Assembly: GCA_032718475.1 (NCBI GenBank)
Contig: JAUCBJ010008979.1
Span: 18,665-82,664 of the forward strand
Direction: 5' to 3'
Source of the DNA: Nemertoderma westbladi
Lineage: Eukaryota; Xenacoelomorpha; Nemertodermatida; Nemertodermatidae
DNA: 64,000 nucleotides
Part shown: positions 8,192 to 23,500 of the stretch, one piece after another
Numbering within the stretch: the first letter of the stretch is position 1
Layout: every line of letters starts with the position of its first letter
Made by a program: the position numbers and the translations under genes
The notes under the pieces: generated by a model
What the model was told of the DNA's origin: nothing
Seen by the model: only the letters and a program-made list of their open reading frames with translations
The model's database searches: none

Positions 8192-10362
8192 AACATACAG
8201 AGCCAAGCAAGTCACGGGAATTACCGAGAAAAGTGAAAGAAACATACGGAGAGCCAAGCAAGAAATGAGAAATACCGAGAAACGTGAAAGAAACATACGG
8301 AGAGTCAAGCAAGTCACGGAAATTACCGAGAAACGTGAAAGAAACATACGGAGAGCCAAGCAAGAAATGAGAATTACCAAGAAACGTGAAAGAAACATAC
8401 GGAGAGTCAAGCAAGTCACGGAAATTACCGAGAAACGTGAAAGAAACATACGGAGAGCCAAGCAAGAAATGAGAATTACCAAGAAACGTGAAAGAAACAT
8501 ACGGAGAGTCAAGCAAGTCACGGAAATTACCGAGAAACGTGAAAGAAACATACGGAGAGCCAAGCAAGACACGGGAATTACCGAGAAACGTGAAAGAAAC
8601 ATACGGAGAGCCAAGCAAGACACGGGAATTACCGAGAAACGTGAAAGAAACATACGGAGAGCCAAGCAAGAAATGAGAATTACCAAGAAACGTGAAAGAA
8701 ACATACGGAGAGTCAAGCAAGTCACGGAAATTACCGAGAAACGTGAAAGAAACATACGGAGAGCCAAGCAAGACACGGGAATTACCGAGAAACGTGAAAG
8801 AAACATACGGAGAGCCAAGCAAGAAATAAGAATTACCAAGAAACGTGAAAGAAACATACGGAGAGTCAAGCAAGTCACGGAAATTACCGAGAAACGTGAA
8901 AGAAACATACGGAGAGCCAAGCAAGAAATGAGAATTACCAAGAAACGTGAAAGAAACATACGGAGAGCCAAGCAAGAAATGAGAAATACCGAGAAACGTG
9001 AAAGAAACATACAGAGCCAAGCAAGACACGGGAATTACCGAGAAACGTGAAAGAAACATACGGAGAGCCAAGCAAGAAATGAGAAATACCGAGAAACGTG
9101 AAAGAAACATACAGAGCCAAGCAAGACACGGGAATTACCGAGAAACGTGAAAGAAACATACGGAGAGCCAAGCAAGAAATGAGAATTACCAAGAAACGTG
9201 AAAGAAACATACGGAGAGTCAAGCAAGTCACGGAAATTACCGAGAAACGTGAAAGAAACATACGGAGAGCCAAGCAAGAAATGAGAATTACCAAGAAACG
9301 TGAAAGAAACATACGGAGAGCCAAGCAAGAAATGAGAAATACCGAGAAACGTGAAAGAAACATACAGAGCCAAGCAAGACACGGGAATTACCGAGAAACG
9401 TGAAAGAAACATACGGAGAGCCAAGCAAGAAATGAGAAATACCAAGAAACGTGAAAGAAACATAAGGAGAGCCAAGCAAGAAATGAGAAATACCAAGAAA
9501 CGTGAAAGAAACATACGGAGAGCCAAGCAAGAAATGAGAAATACCAAGAAACGTGAAAGAAACATAAGGAGAGCCAAGCAAGAAATGAGAATTACCAAGA
9601 AACGTGAAAGAAACATACGGAGAGCCAAGCAAGAAATTAGAATTACCGAGAAACGTGAAAGAAACATACAGAGCCAAGCAAGACACGGGAATTACCGAGA
9701 AACGTGAAAGAAACATACGGAGAGCCAAGCAAGAAATGAGAATTACCAAGAAACGTGAAAGAAACATACGGAGAGCCAAGCAAGAAATGAAAATTACCAA
9801 GAAACATGAAAGAAACATACGGAGAGCCAAGCAAGAAATGAAAATTACCAAGAAACGTGAAAGAAACATAAGGAGAGCCAAGCAAGAAATGAGAAATACC
9901 AAGAAACGTGAAAGAAACATACGGAGAGCCAAGCAAGAAATGAGAAATACCGAGAAACGTGAAAGAAACATACGGAGAGCCAAGCAAGAAATGAGAAATA
10001 CCGAGAAACGTGAAAGAAACATACAGAGCCAAGCAAGACACGGGAATTACCGAGAAACGTGAAAGAAACATACGGAGAGCCAAGCAAGAAATGAGAAATA
10101 CCGAGAAACGTGAAAGAAACATACAGAGCCAAGCAAGACACGGGAATTACCGAGAAACGTGAAAGAAACATACGGAGAGCCAAGCAAGAAATGAGAATTA
10201 CCAAGAAACGTGAAAGAAACATACGGAGAGTCAAGCAAGTCACGGAAATTACCGAGAAACGTGAAAGAAACATACGGAGAGCCAAGCAAGAAATGAGAAT
10301 TACCAAGAAACGTGAAAGAAACATACGGAGAGCCAAGCAAGAAATGAGAAATACCGAGAAAC

Positions 10363-12698
10363 GTGAAAGAAACATACAGAGCCAAGCAAGACACGGGAAT
10401 TACCGAGAAACGTGAAAGAAACATACGGAGAGCCAAGCAAGAAATGAGAAATACCAAGAAACGTGAAAGAAACATAAGGAGAGCCAAGCAAGAAATGAGA
10501 AATACCAAGAAACGTGAAAGAAACATACGGAGAGCCAAGCAAGAAATGAGAAATACCAAGAAACGTGAAAGAAACATAAGGAGAGCCAAGCAAGAAATGA
10601 GAATTACCAAGAAACGTGAAAGAAACATACGGAGAGCCAAGCAAGAAATGAGAATTACCAAGAAACGTGAAAGAAACATACGGAGAGCCAAGCAAGAAAT
10701 TAGAATTACCGAGAAAAGTGAAAGAAACATACGGAGATACAAGCAAGAAATGAGAAATACCAAGAAACGTGAAAGAAACATAAGGAGAGCCAAGCAAGAA
10801 ATGAGAATTACCAAGAAACGTGAAAGAAACATACGGAGAGCCAAGCAAGAAATTAGAATTACCGAGAAACGTGAAAGAAACATACAGAGCCAAGCAAGAC
10901 ACGGGAATTACCGAGAAACGTGAAAGAAACATACGGAGAGCAAAGCAAGACACGGGAATTACCGAGAAACGTGAAAGAAACATACGGAGAGCCAAGCAAG
11001 AAATGAGAATTACCAAGAAACGTGAAAGAAACATACGGAGAGCCAAGCAAGTCACGGAAATTACCGAGAAACGTGAAAGAAACATACGGAGAGACAAGCA
11101 AGAAATGAGAAATACCAAGAAACGTGAAAGAAACATAAGGAGAGCCAAGCAAGAAATGAGAATTACCAAGAAACGTGAAAGAAACATACGGAGAGCCAAG
11201 CAAGAAATTAGAATTACCGAGAAACGTGAAAGAAACATACAGAGCCAAGCAAGACACGGGAATTACCGAGAAACGTGAAAGAAACATACGGAGAGCCAAG
11301 CAAGAAATAAGAATTACCGAGAAAAGTGAAAGAAACATACGGAGAGCCAAGCAAGAAATGAGAAATACCGAGAAACGTGAAAGAAACATACAGAGCCAAG
11401 CAAGACACGGGAATTACCGAGAAACGTGAAAGAAACATACGGAGAGCCAAGCAAGAAATTAGAATTACCGAGAAACGTGAAAGAAACATACAGAGCCAAG
11501 CAAGAAATGAGAAATACCGAGAAAAGTGAAAGAAACATATGGAGAGACAAGCAAGAAATGAGAATTACCGAGAAAAGTGAAACAAACATACGGAGATACA
11601 AGCAAGAAATGAGAAATACCAAGAAACGTGAAAGAAACATAAGGAGAGCCAAGCAAGAAATGAGAATTACCAAGAAACGTGAAAGAAACATACGGAGAGC
11701 CAAGCAAGAAATGAGAATTACCAAGAAACGTGAAAGAAACATACGGAGAGCCAAGCAAGAAATTAGAATTACCGAGAAAAGTGAAAGAAACATACGGAGA
11801 TACAAGCAAGAAATGAGAAATACCAAGAAACGTGAAAGAAACATAAGGAGAGCCAAGCAAGAAATGAGAATTACCAAGAAACGTGAAAGAAACATACGGA
11901 GAGCCAAGCAAGAAATTAGAATTACCGAGAAACGTGAAAGAAACATACGGAGAGCCAAGCAAGACACGGGAATTACCGAGAAACGTGAAAGAAACATACG
12001 GAGAGCCAAGCAAGACACGGGAATTACCGAGAAACGTGAAAGAAACATACGGAGAGCCAAGCAAGAAATGAGAATTACCAAGAAACGTGAAAGAAACATA
12101 CGGAGAGCCAAGCAAGAAATGAGAATTACCGAGAAAAGTGAAAGAAACATACGGAGAGCCAAGCAAGAAATGAGAATTACCGAGAAAAGTGAAAGAAACA
12201 TACGGAGAGCCAAGCAAGAAATGAGAATTACCGAGAAAAGTGAAAGAAACATACGGAGAGCCAAGCAAGAAATTAGAATTACCGAGAAACGTGAAAGAAA
12301 CATACAGAGCCAAGCAAGACACGGGAATTACCGAGAAACGTGAAAGAAACATACGGAGAGCCAAGCAAGACACGGGAATTACCGAGAAACGTGAAAGAAA
12401 CATACGGAGAGCCAAGCAAGAAATGAGAATTACCAAGAAACGTGAAAGAAACATACGGAGAGCCAAGCAAGTCACGGAAATTACCGAGAAACGTGAAAGA
12501 AACATACGGAGAGACAAGCAAGAAATGAGAAATACCAAGAAACGTGAAAGAAACATAAGGAGAGCCAAGCAAGAAATGAGAATTACCAAGAAACGTGAAA
12601 GAAACATACGGAGAGCCAAGCAAGAAATTAGAATTACCGAGAAACGTGAAAGAAACATACAGAGCCAAGCAAGACACGGGAATTACCGAGAAACGTGA
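10363..12698. repeat. Higher-order block A, copy 1
   Basis: The order of unit variants here recurs 4758 bases later (15121-17456), and part of it (about 10880-12698) recurs again a further 2281 bases later (about 17920-19737). Copy 1 lacks two changes that copies 2 and 3 share: CATATGGAG near 16755 and 19036, and ACCGCGAAAAG near 16990 and 19271. Confidence 0.8.
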
Positions 12699-14924
12699 AA
12701 GAAACATACGGAGAGCCAAGCAAGAAATGAGAATTACCAAGAAACGTGAAAGAAACATACGGAGATACAAGCAAGAAATGAGAATTATCAAGAAACGTGA
12801 AAGAATCATACGGAGAGCCAAGCAAGAAATGAGAATTACCGAGAAAAGTGAAAGAAACATACGGAGAGCCAAGCAAGAAATGAGAATTACCGAGAAAAGT
12901 GAAAGAAACATACGGAGAGCCAAGCAAGAAATGAGAATTACCGAGAAAAGTGAAAGAAACATACGGAGAGCCAAGCAAGATATTAGAATTACCGAGAAAC
13001 GTGAAAGAAACATACAGAGCCAAGCAAGACACGGGAATTACCGAGAAACGTGAAAGAAACATACGGAGAGCCAAGCAAGAAATTAGAATTACCGAGAAAC
13101 GTGAAAGAAACATACGGAGAGCCAAGCAAGAAATAAGAATTACCGAGAAAAGTGAAAGAAACATACGGAGAGCCAAGCAAGAAATAAGAATTACCAAGAA
13201 ACGTGAAAGAAACATACGGAGAGCCAAGCAAGAAATAAGAATTACCGAGAAAAGTGAAAGAAACATACGGAGAGCCAAGCAAGAAATTAGAATTACCGAG
13301 AAACGTGAAAGAAACATACAGAGCCAAGCAAGACACGGGAATTACCGAGAAACGTGAAAGAAACATACGGAGAGCCAAGCAAGAAATTAGAATTACCGAG
13401 AAACGTGAAAGAAACATACAGAGCCAAGCAAGACACGGGAATTACCGAGAAACGTGAAAGAAACATACGGAGAGCCAAGCAAGAAATAAGAATTACCGAG
13501 AAAAGTGAAAGAAACATACGGAGAGCCAAGCAAGAAATTAGAATTACCGAGAAACGTGAAAGAAACATACAGAGCCAAGCAAGACACGGGAATTACCGAG
13601 AAACGTGAAAGAAACATACGGAGAGCCAAGCAAGAAATTAGAATTACCGAGAAACGTGAAAGAAACATACGGAGAGCCAAGCAAGACACGGGAATTACCG
13701 AGAAACGTGAAAGAAACATACGGAGAGCCAAGCAAGAAATGAGAATTACCAAGAAACGTGAAAGAAACATACGGAGAGCCAAGCAAGTCACGGAAATTAC
13801 CGAGAAACGTGAAAGAAACATACGGAGAGACAAGCAAGAAATGAGAAATACCAAGAAACGTGAAAGAAACATAAGGAGAGCCAAGCAAGAAATGAGAATT
13901 ACCAAGAAACGTGAAAGAAACATACGGAGAGCCAAGCAAGAAATTAGAATTACCGAGAAACGTGAAAGAAACATACAGAGCCAAGCAAGACACGGGAATT
14001 ACCGAGAAACGTGAAAGAAACATACGGAGAGCCAAGCAAGAAATGAGAATTACCAAGAAACGTGAAAGAAACATACGGAGATACAAGCAAGAAATGAGAA
14101 TTATCAAGAAACGTGAAAGAATCATACGGAGAGCCAAGCAAGAAATGAGAATTACCGAGAAAAGTGAAAGAAACATACGGAGAGCCAAGCAAGAAATGAG
14201 AATTACCGAGAAAAGTGAAAGAAACATACGGAGAGCCAAGCAAGAAATGAGAATTACCGAGAAAAGTGAAAGAAACATACGGAGAGCCAAGCAAGATATT
14301 AGAATTACCGAGAAACGTGAAAGAAACATACAGAGCCAAGCAAGACACGGGAATTACCGAGAAACGTGAAAGAAACATACGGAGAGCCAAGCAAGAAATT
14401 AGAATTACCGAGAAACGTGAAAGAAACATACGGAGAGCCAAGCAAGAAATAAGAATTACCGAGAAAAGTGAAAGAAACATACGGAGAGCCAAGCAAGAAA
14501 TAAGAATTACCAAGAAACGTGAAAGAAACATACGGAGAGCCAAGCAAGAAATAAGAATTACCGAGAAAAGTGAAAGAAACATACGGAGAGCCAAGCAAGA
14601 AATTAGAATTACCGAGAAACGTGAAAGAAACATACAGAGCCAAGCAAGACACGGGAATTACCGAGAAACGTGAAAGAAACATACGGAGAGCCAAGCAAGA
14701 AATTAGAATTACCGAGAAACGTGAAAGAAACATACAGAGCCAAGCAAGACACGGGAATTACCGAGAAACGTGAAAGAAACATACGGAGAGCCAAGCAAGA
14801 AATAAGAATTACCGAGAAAAGTGAAAGAAACATACGGAGAGCCAAGCAAGAAATTAGAATTACCGAGAAACGTGAAAGAAACATACAGAGCCAAGCAAGA
14901 CACGGGAATTACCGAGAAACGTGA
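12595..14924. repeat. Higher-order block B, two copies at offset 1316
   Basis: Roughly 12595-13608 and 13911-14924 carry the same succession of unit variants, including rare units with GAGATACAAG, AATTATCAAG, AGAATCATACGG and AAGATATTAGAATT. Confidence 0.75.
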
Positions 14925-15120
14925 AAGAAACATACGGAGAGCCAAGCAAGAAATTAGAATTACCGAGAAACGTGAAAGAAACATACAGAGCCAAGCAAGA
15001 CACGGGAATTACCGAGAAACGTGAAAGAAACATACGGAGAGCCAAGCAAGAAATAAGAATTACCGAGAAACGTGAAAGAAACATACAGAGCCAAGCAAGA
15101 CACGGGAATTACCGAGAAAC

Positions 15121-17456
15121 GTGAAAGAAACATACAGAGCCAAGCAAGACACGGGAATTACCGAGAAACGTGAAAGAAACATACGGAGAGCCAAGCAAGA
15201 AATGAGAAATACCAAGAAACGTGAAAGAAACATAAGGAGAGCCAAGCAAGAAATGAGAAATACCAAGAAACGTGAAAGAAACATACGGAGAGCCAAGCAA
15301 GAAATGAGAAATACCAAGAAACGTGAAAGAAACATAAGGAGAGCCAAGCAAGAAATGAGAATTACCAAGAAACGTGAAAGAAACATACGGAGAGCCAAGC
15401 AAGAAATGAGAATTACCAAGAAACGTGAAAGAAACATACGGAGAGCCAAGCAAGAAATTAGAATTACCGAGAAAAGTGAAAGAAACATACGGAGATACAA
15501 GCAAGAAATGAGAAATACCAAGAAACGTGAAAGAAACATAAGGAGAGCCAAGCAAGAAATGAGAATTACCAAGAAACGTGAAAGAAACATACGGAGAGCC
15601 AAGCAAGAAATTAGAATTACCGAGAAACGTGAAAGAAACATACAGAGCCAAGCAAGACACGGGAATTACCGAGAAACGTGAAAGAAACATACGGAGAGCA
15701 AAGCAAGACACGGGAATTACCGAGAAACGTGAAAGAAACATACGGAGAGCCAAGCAAGAAATGAGAATTACCAAGAAACGTGAAAGAAACATACGGAGAG
15801 CCAAGCAAGTCACGGAAATTACCGAGAAACGTGAAAGAAACATACGGAGAGACAAGCAAGAAATGAGAAATACCAAGAAACGTGAAAGAAACATAAGGAG
15901 AGCCAAGCAAGAAATGAGAATTACCAAGAAACGTGAAAGAAACATACGGAGAGCCAAGCAAGAAATTAGAATTACCGAGAAACGTGAAAGAAACATACAG
16001 AGCCAAGCAAGACACGGGAATTACCGAGAAACGTGAAAGAAACATACGGAGAGCCAAGCAAGAAATAAGAATTACCGAGAAAAGTGAAAGAAACATACGG
16101 AGAGCCAAGCAAGAAATGAGAAATACCGAGAAACGTGAAAGAAACATACAGAGCCAAGCAAGACACGGGAATTACCGAGAAACGTGAAAGAAACATACGG
16201 AGAGCCAAGCAAGAAATTAGAATTACCGAGAAACGTGAAAGAAACATACAGAGCCAAGCAAGAAATGAGAAATACCGAGAAAAGTGAAAGAAACATATGG
16301 AGAGACAAGCAAGAAATGAGAATTACCGAGAAAAGTGAAACAAACATACGGAGATACAAGCAAGAAATGAGAAATACCAAGAAACGTGAAAGAAACATAA
16401 GGAGAGCCAAGCAAGAAATGAGAATTACCAAGAAACGTGAAAGAAACATACGGAGAGCCAAGCAAGAAATGAGAATTACCAAGAAACGTGAAAGAAACAT
16501 ACGGAGAGCCAAGCAAGAAATTAGAATTACCGAGAAAAGTGAAAGAAACATACGGAGATACAAGCAAGAAATGAGAAATACCAAGAAACGTGAAAGAAAC
16601 ATAAGGAGAGCCAAGCAAGAAATGAGAATTACCAAGAAACGTGAAAGAAACATACGGAGAGCCAAGCAAGAAATTAGAATTACCGAGAAACGTGAAAGAA
16701 ACATACGGAGAGCCAAGCAAGACACGGGAATTACCGAGAAACGTGAAAGAAACATATGGAGAGCCAAGCAAGACACGGGAATTACCGAGAAACGTGAAAG
16801 AAACATACGGAGAGCCAAGCAAGAAATGAGAATTACCAAGAAACGTGAAAGAAACATACGGAGAGCCAAGCAAGAAATGAGAATTACCGAGAAAAGTGAA
16901 AGAAACATACGGAGAGCCAAGCAAGAAATGAGAATTACCGAGAAAAGTGAAAGAAACATACGGAGAGCCAAGCAAGAAATGAGAATTACCGCGAAAAGTG
17001 AAAGAAACATACGGAGAGCCAAGCAAGAAATTAGAATTACCGAGAAACGTGAAAGAAACATACAGAGCCAAGCAAGACACGGGAATTACCGAGAAACGTG
17101 AAAGAAACATACGGAGAGCCAAGCAAGACACGGGAATTACCGAGAAACGTGAAAGAAACATACGGAGAGCCAAGCAAGAAATGAGAATTACCAAGAAACG
17201 TGAAAGAAACATACGGAGAGCCAAGCAAGTCACGGAAATTACCGAGAAACGTGAAAGAAACATACGGAGAGACAAGCAAGAAATGAGAAATACCAAGAAA
17301 CGTGAAAGAAACATAAGGAGAGCCAAGCAAGAAATGAGAATTACCAAGAAACGTGAAAGAAACATACGGAGAGCCAAGCAAGAAATTAGAATTACCGAGA
17401 AACGTGAAAGAAACATACAGAGCCAAGCAAGACACGGGAATTACCGAGAAACGTGA
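15121..17456. repeat. Higher-order block A, copy 2
   Basis: Matches 10363-12698 at an offset of 4758 with only a few base changes. From about 15640 to 17960 it is repeated again at an offset of 2281. It shares two derived bases with copy 3, so copy 3 probably arose from copy 2. Confidence 0.8.
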
Positions 17457-17919
17457 AAGAAACATACGGAGAGCCAAGCAAGAAATGAGAATTACCAAGA
17501 AACGTGAAAGAAACATACGGAGATACAAGCAAGAAATGAGAATTATCAAGAAACGTGAAAGAATCATACGGAGAGCCAAGCAAGAAATGAGAATTACCAA
17601 GAAACGTGAAAGAAACATACAGAGCCAAGCAAGAAATAAGAATTACCGAGAAACGTGAAAGAAACATACGGAGAGCCAAGCAAGAAATAAGAATTACCGA
17701 GAAAAGTGAAAGAAACATACGGAGAGCCAAGCAAGAAATTAGAATTACCGAGAAACGTGAAAGAAACATACGGAGAGCCAAGCAAGAAATAAGAATTACC
17801 GAGAAAAGTGAAAGAAACATACGGAGAGCCAAGCAAGAAATTAGAATTACCGAGAAAAGTGAAAGAAACATACGGAGAGCCAAGCAAGAAATTAGAATTA
17901 CCGAGAAACGTGAAAGAAA

Positions 17920-20243
17920 CATACAGAGCCAAGCAAGACACGGGAATTACCGAGAAACGTGAAAGAAACATACGGAGAGCAAAGCAAGACACGGGAATTA
18001 CCGAGAAACGTGAAAGAAACATACGGAGAGCCAAGCAAGAAATGAGAATTACCAAGAAACGTGAAAGAAACATACGGAGAGCCAAGCAAGTCACGGAAAT
18101 TACCGAGAAACGTGAAAGAAACATACGGAGAGACAAGCAAGAAATGAGAAATACCAAGAAACGTGAAAGAAACATAAGGAGAGCCAAGCAAGAAATGAGA
18201 ATTACCAAGAAACGTGAAAGAAACATACGGAGAGCCAAGCAAGAAATTAGAATTACCGAGAAACGTGAAAGAAACATACAGAGCCAAGCAAGACACGGGA
18301 ATTACCGAGAAACGTGAAAGAAACATACGGAGAGCCAAGCAAGAAATAAGAATTACCGAGAAAAGTGAAAGAAACATACGGAGAGCCAAGCAAGAAATGA
18401 GAAATACCGAGAAACGTGAAAGAAACATACAGAGCCAAGCAAGACACGGGAATTACCGAGAAACGTGAAAGAAACATACGGAGAGCCAAGCAAGAAATTA
18501 GAATTACCGAGAAACGTGAAAGAAACATACAGAGCCAAGCAAGAAATGAGAAATACCGAGAAAAGTGAAAGAAACATATGGAGAGACAAGCAAGAAATGA
18601 GAATTACCGAGAAAAGTGAAACAAACATACGGAGATACAAGCAAGAAATGAGAAATACCAAGAAACGTGAAAGAAACATAAGGAGAGCCAAGCAAGAAAT
18701 GAGAATTACCAAGAAACGTGAAAGAAACATACGGAGAGCCAAGCAAGAAATGAGAATTACCAAGAAACGTGAAAGAAACATACGGAGAGCCAAGCAAGAA
18801 ATTAGAATTACCGAGAAAAGTGAAAGAAACATACGGAGATACAAGCAAGAAATGAGAAATACCAAGAAACGTGAAAGAAACATAAGGAGAGCCAAGCAAG
18901 AAATGAGAATTACCAAGAAACGTGAAAGAAACATACGGAGAGCCAAGCAAGAAATTAGAATTACCGAGAAACGTGAAAGAAACATACGGAGAGCCAAGCA
19001 AGACACGGGAATTACCGAGAAACGTGAAAGAAACATATGGAGAGCCAAGCAAGACACGGGAATTACCGAGAAACGTGAAAGAAACATACGGAGAGCCAAG
19101 CAAGAAATGAGAATTACCAAGAAACGTGAAAGAAACATACGGAGAGCCAAGCAAGAAATGAGAATTACCGAGAAAAGTGAAAGAAACATACGGAGAGCCA
19201 AGCAAGAAATGAGAATTACCGAGAAAAGTGAAAGAAACATACGGAGAGCCAAGCAAGAAATGAGAATTACCGCGAAAAGTGAAAGAAACATACGGAGAGC
19301 CAAGCAAGAAATTAGAATTACCGAGAAACGTGAAAGAAACATACAGAGCCAAGCAAGACACGGGAATTACCGAGAAACGTGAAAGAAACATACGGAGAGC
19401 CAAGCAAGACACGGGAATTACCGAGAAACGTGAAAGAAACATACGGAGAGCCAAGCAAGAAATGAGAATTACCAAGAAACGTGAAAGAAACATACGGAGA
19501 GCCAAGCAAGTCACGGAAATTACCGAGAAACGTGAAAGAAACATACGGAGAGACAAGCAAGAAATGAGAAATACCAAGAAACGTGAAAGAAACATAAGGA
19601 GAGCCAAGCAAGAAATGAGAATTACCAAGAAACGTGAAAGAAACATACGGAGAGCCAAGCAAGAAATTAGAATTACCGAGAAACGTGAAAGAAACATACA
19701 GAGCCAAGCAAGACACGGGAATTACCGAGAAACGTGAAAGAAACATACGGAGAGCCAAGCAAGAAATGAGAATTACCAAGAAACGTGAAAGAAACATACG
19801 GAGATACAAGCAAGAAATGAGAATTATCAAGAAACGTGAAAGAATCATACGGAGAGCCAAGCAAGAAATGAGAATTACCAAGAAACGTGAAAGAAACATA
19901 CAGAGCCAAGCAAGAAATAAGAATTACCGAGAAACGTGAAAGAAACATACGGAGAGCCAAGCAAGAAATAAGAATTACCGAGAAAAGTGAAAGAAACATA
20001 CGGAGAGCCAAGCAAGAAATTAGAATTACCGAGAAACGTGAAAGAAACATACGGAGAGCCAAGCAAGAAATAAGAATTACCGAGAAAAGTGAAAGAAACA
20101 TACGGAGAGCCAAGCAAGAAATTAGAATTACCGAGAAAAGTGAAAGAAACATACGGAGAGCCAAGCAAGAAATTAGAATTACCGAGAAACGTGAAAGAAA
20201 CATACAGAGCCAAGCAAGACACGGGAATTACCGAGAAACGTGA
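17920..20243. repeat. Higher-order block A, copy 3
   Basis: Matches about 15640-17960 at an offset of 2281, including derived bases absent from copy 1 near 10363-12698. Confidence 0.8.
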
Positions 20244-20541
20244 AAGAAACATACGGAGAGCCAAGCAAGAAATTAGAATTACCGAGAAACGTGAAAGAAA
20301 CATACAGAGCCAAGCAAGACACGGGAATTACCGAGAAACGTGAAAGAAACATACGGAGAGCCAAGCAAGAAATTAGAATTACCAAGAAACGTGAAAGAAA
20401 CATACAGAGCCAAGCAAGACACGGGAATTACCGAGAAACGTGAAAGAAACATACGGAGAGCCAAGCAAGAAATTAGAATTACCGAGAAACGTGAAAGAAA
20501 CATACGGAGAGCCAAGCAAGAAATAAGAATTACCGAGAAAC

Positions 20542-23500
20542 GTGAAAGAAACATACGGAGAGCCAAGCAAGAAATTAGAATTACCGAGAAACGTGAAAGA
20601 AACATACAGAGCCAAGCAAGAAATAAGAATTACCGAGAAACGTGAAAGAAACATACGGAGAGCCAAGCAAGAAATAAGAATTACCGAGAAAAGTGAAAGA
20701 AACATACGGAGAGCCAAGCAAGAAATTAGAATTACCGAGAAACGTGAAAGAAACATACGGAGAGCCAAGCAAGAAATAAGAATTACCGAGAAAAGTGAAA
20801 GAAACATACGGAGAGCCAAGCAAGAAATTAGAATTACCGAGAAAAGTGAAAGAAACATACGGAGAGCCAAGCAAGAAATTAGAATTACCGAGAAACGTGA
20901 AAGAAACATACAGAGCCAAGCAAGACACGGGAATTACCGAGAAACGTGAAAGAAACATACGGAGAGCCAAGCAAGAAATTAGAATTACCGAGAACCGTGA
21001 AAGAAACATACGGAGAGCCAAGCAAGAAATAAGAATTACCGAGAAAAGTGAAAGAAACATACGGAGAGCCAAGCAAGAAATAAGAATTACCAAGAAACGT
21101 GAAAGAAACATACGGAGAGCCAAGCAAGAAATGAAAATTACCAAGAAACATGAAAGAAACATACGGAGAGCCAAGCAAGAAATGAAAATTACCAAGAAAC
21201 GTGAAAGAAACATAAGGAGAGCCAAGCAAGAAATGAGAATTACCGAGAAAAGTGAAAGAAACATACGGAGAGCCAAGCAAGAAATTAGAATTACCGAGAA
21301 ACGTGAAAGAAACATACAGAGCCAAGCAAGACACGGGAATTACCGAGAAACGTGAAAGAAACATACGGAGAGCCAAGCAAAAAATGAGAATTACCAAGAA
21401 ACGTGAAAGAAACATAAGGAGAGCCAAGCAAGAAATGAGAATTACCGAGAAAAGTGAAAGAAACATACGGAGAGCCAAGCAAGAAATTAGAATTACCGAG
21501 AAACGTGAAAGAAACATACAGAGCCAAGCAAGACACGGGAATTACCGAGAAACGTGAAAGAAACATACGGAGAGCCAAGCAAGAAATTAGAATTACCGAG
21601 AAACGTGAAAGAAACATACAGAGCCAAGCAAGACACGGGAATTACCGAGAAACGTGAAAGAAACATACGGAGAGCCAAGCAAGAAATTAGAATTACCGAG
21701 AAACGTGAAAGAAACATACGGAGAGCCAAGCAAGAAATGAGAATTACCAAGAAACGTGAAAGAAACATACGGAGATACAAGCAAGAAATGAGAATTATCA
21801 AGAAACGTGAAAGAATCATACGGAGAGCCAAGCAAGAAATGGGAATTACCGAGAAAAGTGAAAGAAACATACGGAGAGCCAAGCAAGAAATGAGAATTAC
21901 CGAGAAAAGTGAAAGAAACATACGGAGAGCCAAGCAAGAAATGAGAATTACCGAGAAAAGTGAAAGAAACATACGGAGAGCCAAGCAAGAAATTAGAATT
22001 ACCGAGAAACGTGAAAGAAACATACAGAGCCAAGCAAGACACGGGAATTACCGAGAAACGTGAAAGAAACATACGGAGAGCCAAGCAAGAAATTAGAATT
22101 ACCGAGAAACGTGAAAGAAACATACGGAGAGCCAAGCAAGAAATAAGAATTACCGAGAAAAGTGAAAGAAACATACGGAGAGCCAAGCAAGAAATAAGTA
22201 TTACCAAGAAACGTGAAAGAAACATACGGAGAGCCAAGCAAGAAATAAGAATTACCGAGAAAAGTGAAAGAAACATACGGAGAGCCAAGCAAGAAATTAG
22301 AATTACCGAGAAACGTGAAAGAAACATACAGAGCCAAGCAAGACACGGGAATTACCGAGAAACGTGAAAGAAACATACGGAGAGCCAAGCAAGAAATTAG
22401 AATTACCGAGAAACGTGAAAGAAACATACAGAGCCAAGCAAGACACGGGAATTACCGAGAAACGTGAAAGAAACATACGGAGAGCCAAGCAAGAAATAAG
22501 AATTACCGAGAAAAGTGAAAGAAACATACGGAGAGCCAAGCAAGAAATTAGAATTACCGAGAAACGTGAAAGAAACATACAGAGCCAAGCAAGACACGGG
22601 AATTACCGAGAAACGTGAAAGAAACATACGGAGAGCCAAGCAAGAAATTAGAATTACCGAGAAACGTGAAAGAAACATACAGAGCCAAGCAAGACACGGG
22701 AATTACCGAGAAACGTGAAAGAAACATACGGAGAGCCAAGCAAGAAATAAGAATTACCGAGAAACGTGAAAGAAACATACAGAGCCAAGCAAGACACGGG
22801 AATTACCGAGAAACGTGAAAGAAACATACGGAGAGCCAAGCAAGAAATTAGAATTACCGAGAAACGTGAAAGAAACATACAGAGCCAAGCAAGACACGGG
22901 AATTACCGAGAAACGTGAAAGAAACATACGGAGAGCCAAGCAAGAAATTAGAATTACCGAGAAACGTGAAAGAAACATACAGAGCCAAGCAAGACACGGG
23001 AATTACCGAGAAACGTGAAAGAAACATACGGAGAGCCAAGCAAGAAATTAGAATTACCGAGAAACGTGAAAGAAACATACGGAGAGCCAAGCAAGAAATA
23101 AGAATTACCGAGAAACGTGAAAGAAACATACGGAGAGCCAAGCAAGAAATTAGAATTACCGAGAAACGTGAAAGAAAAATACAGAGCCAAGCAAGAAATA
23201 AGAATTACCGAGAAACGTGAAAGAAACATACGGAGAGCCAAGCAAGAAATAAGAATTACCGAGAAAAGTGAAAGAAACATACTGAGAGCCAAGCAAGAAA
23301 TTAGAATTACCGAGAAACGTGAAAGAAACATACGGAGAGCCAAGCAAGAAATAAGAATTACCGAGAAAAGTGAAAGAAACATACGGAGAGCCAAGCAAGA
23401 AATTAGAATTACCGAGAAAAGTGAAAGAAACATACGGAGAGCCAAGCAAGAAATTAGAATTACCGAGAAACGTGAAAGAAACATACAGAGCCAAGCAAGA

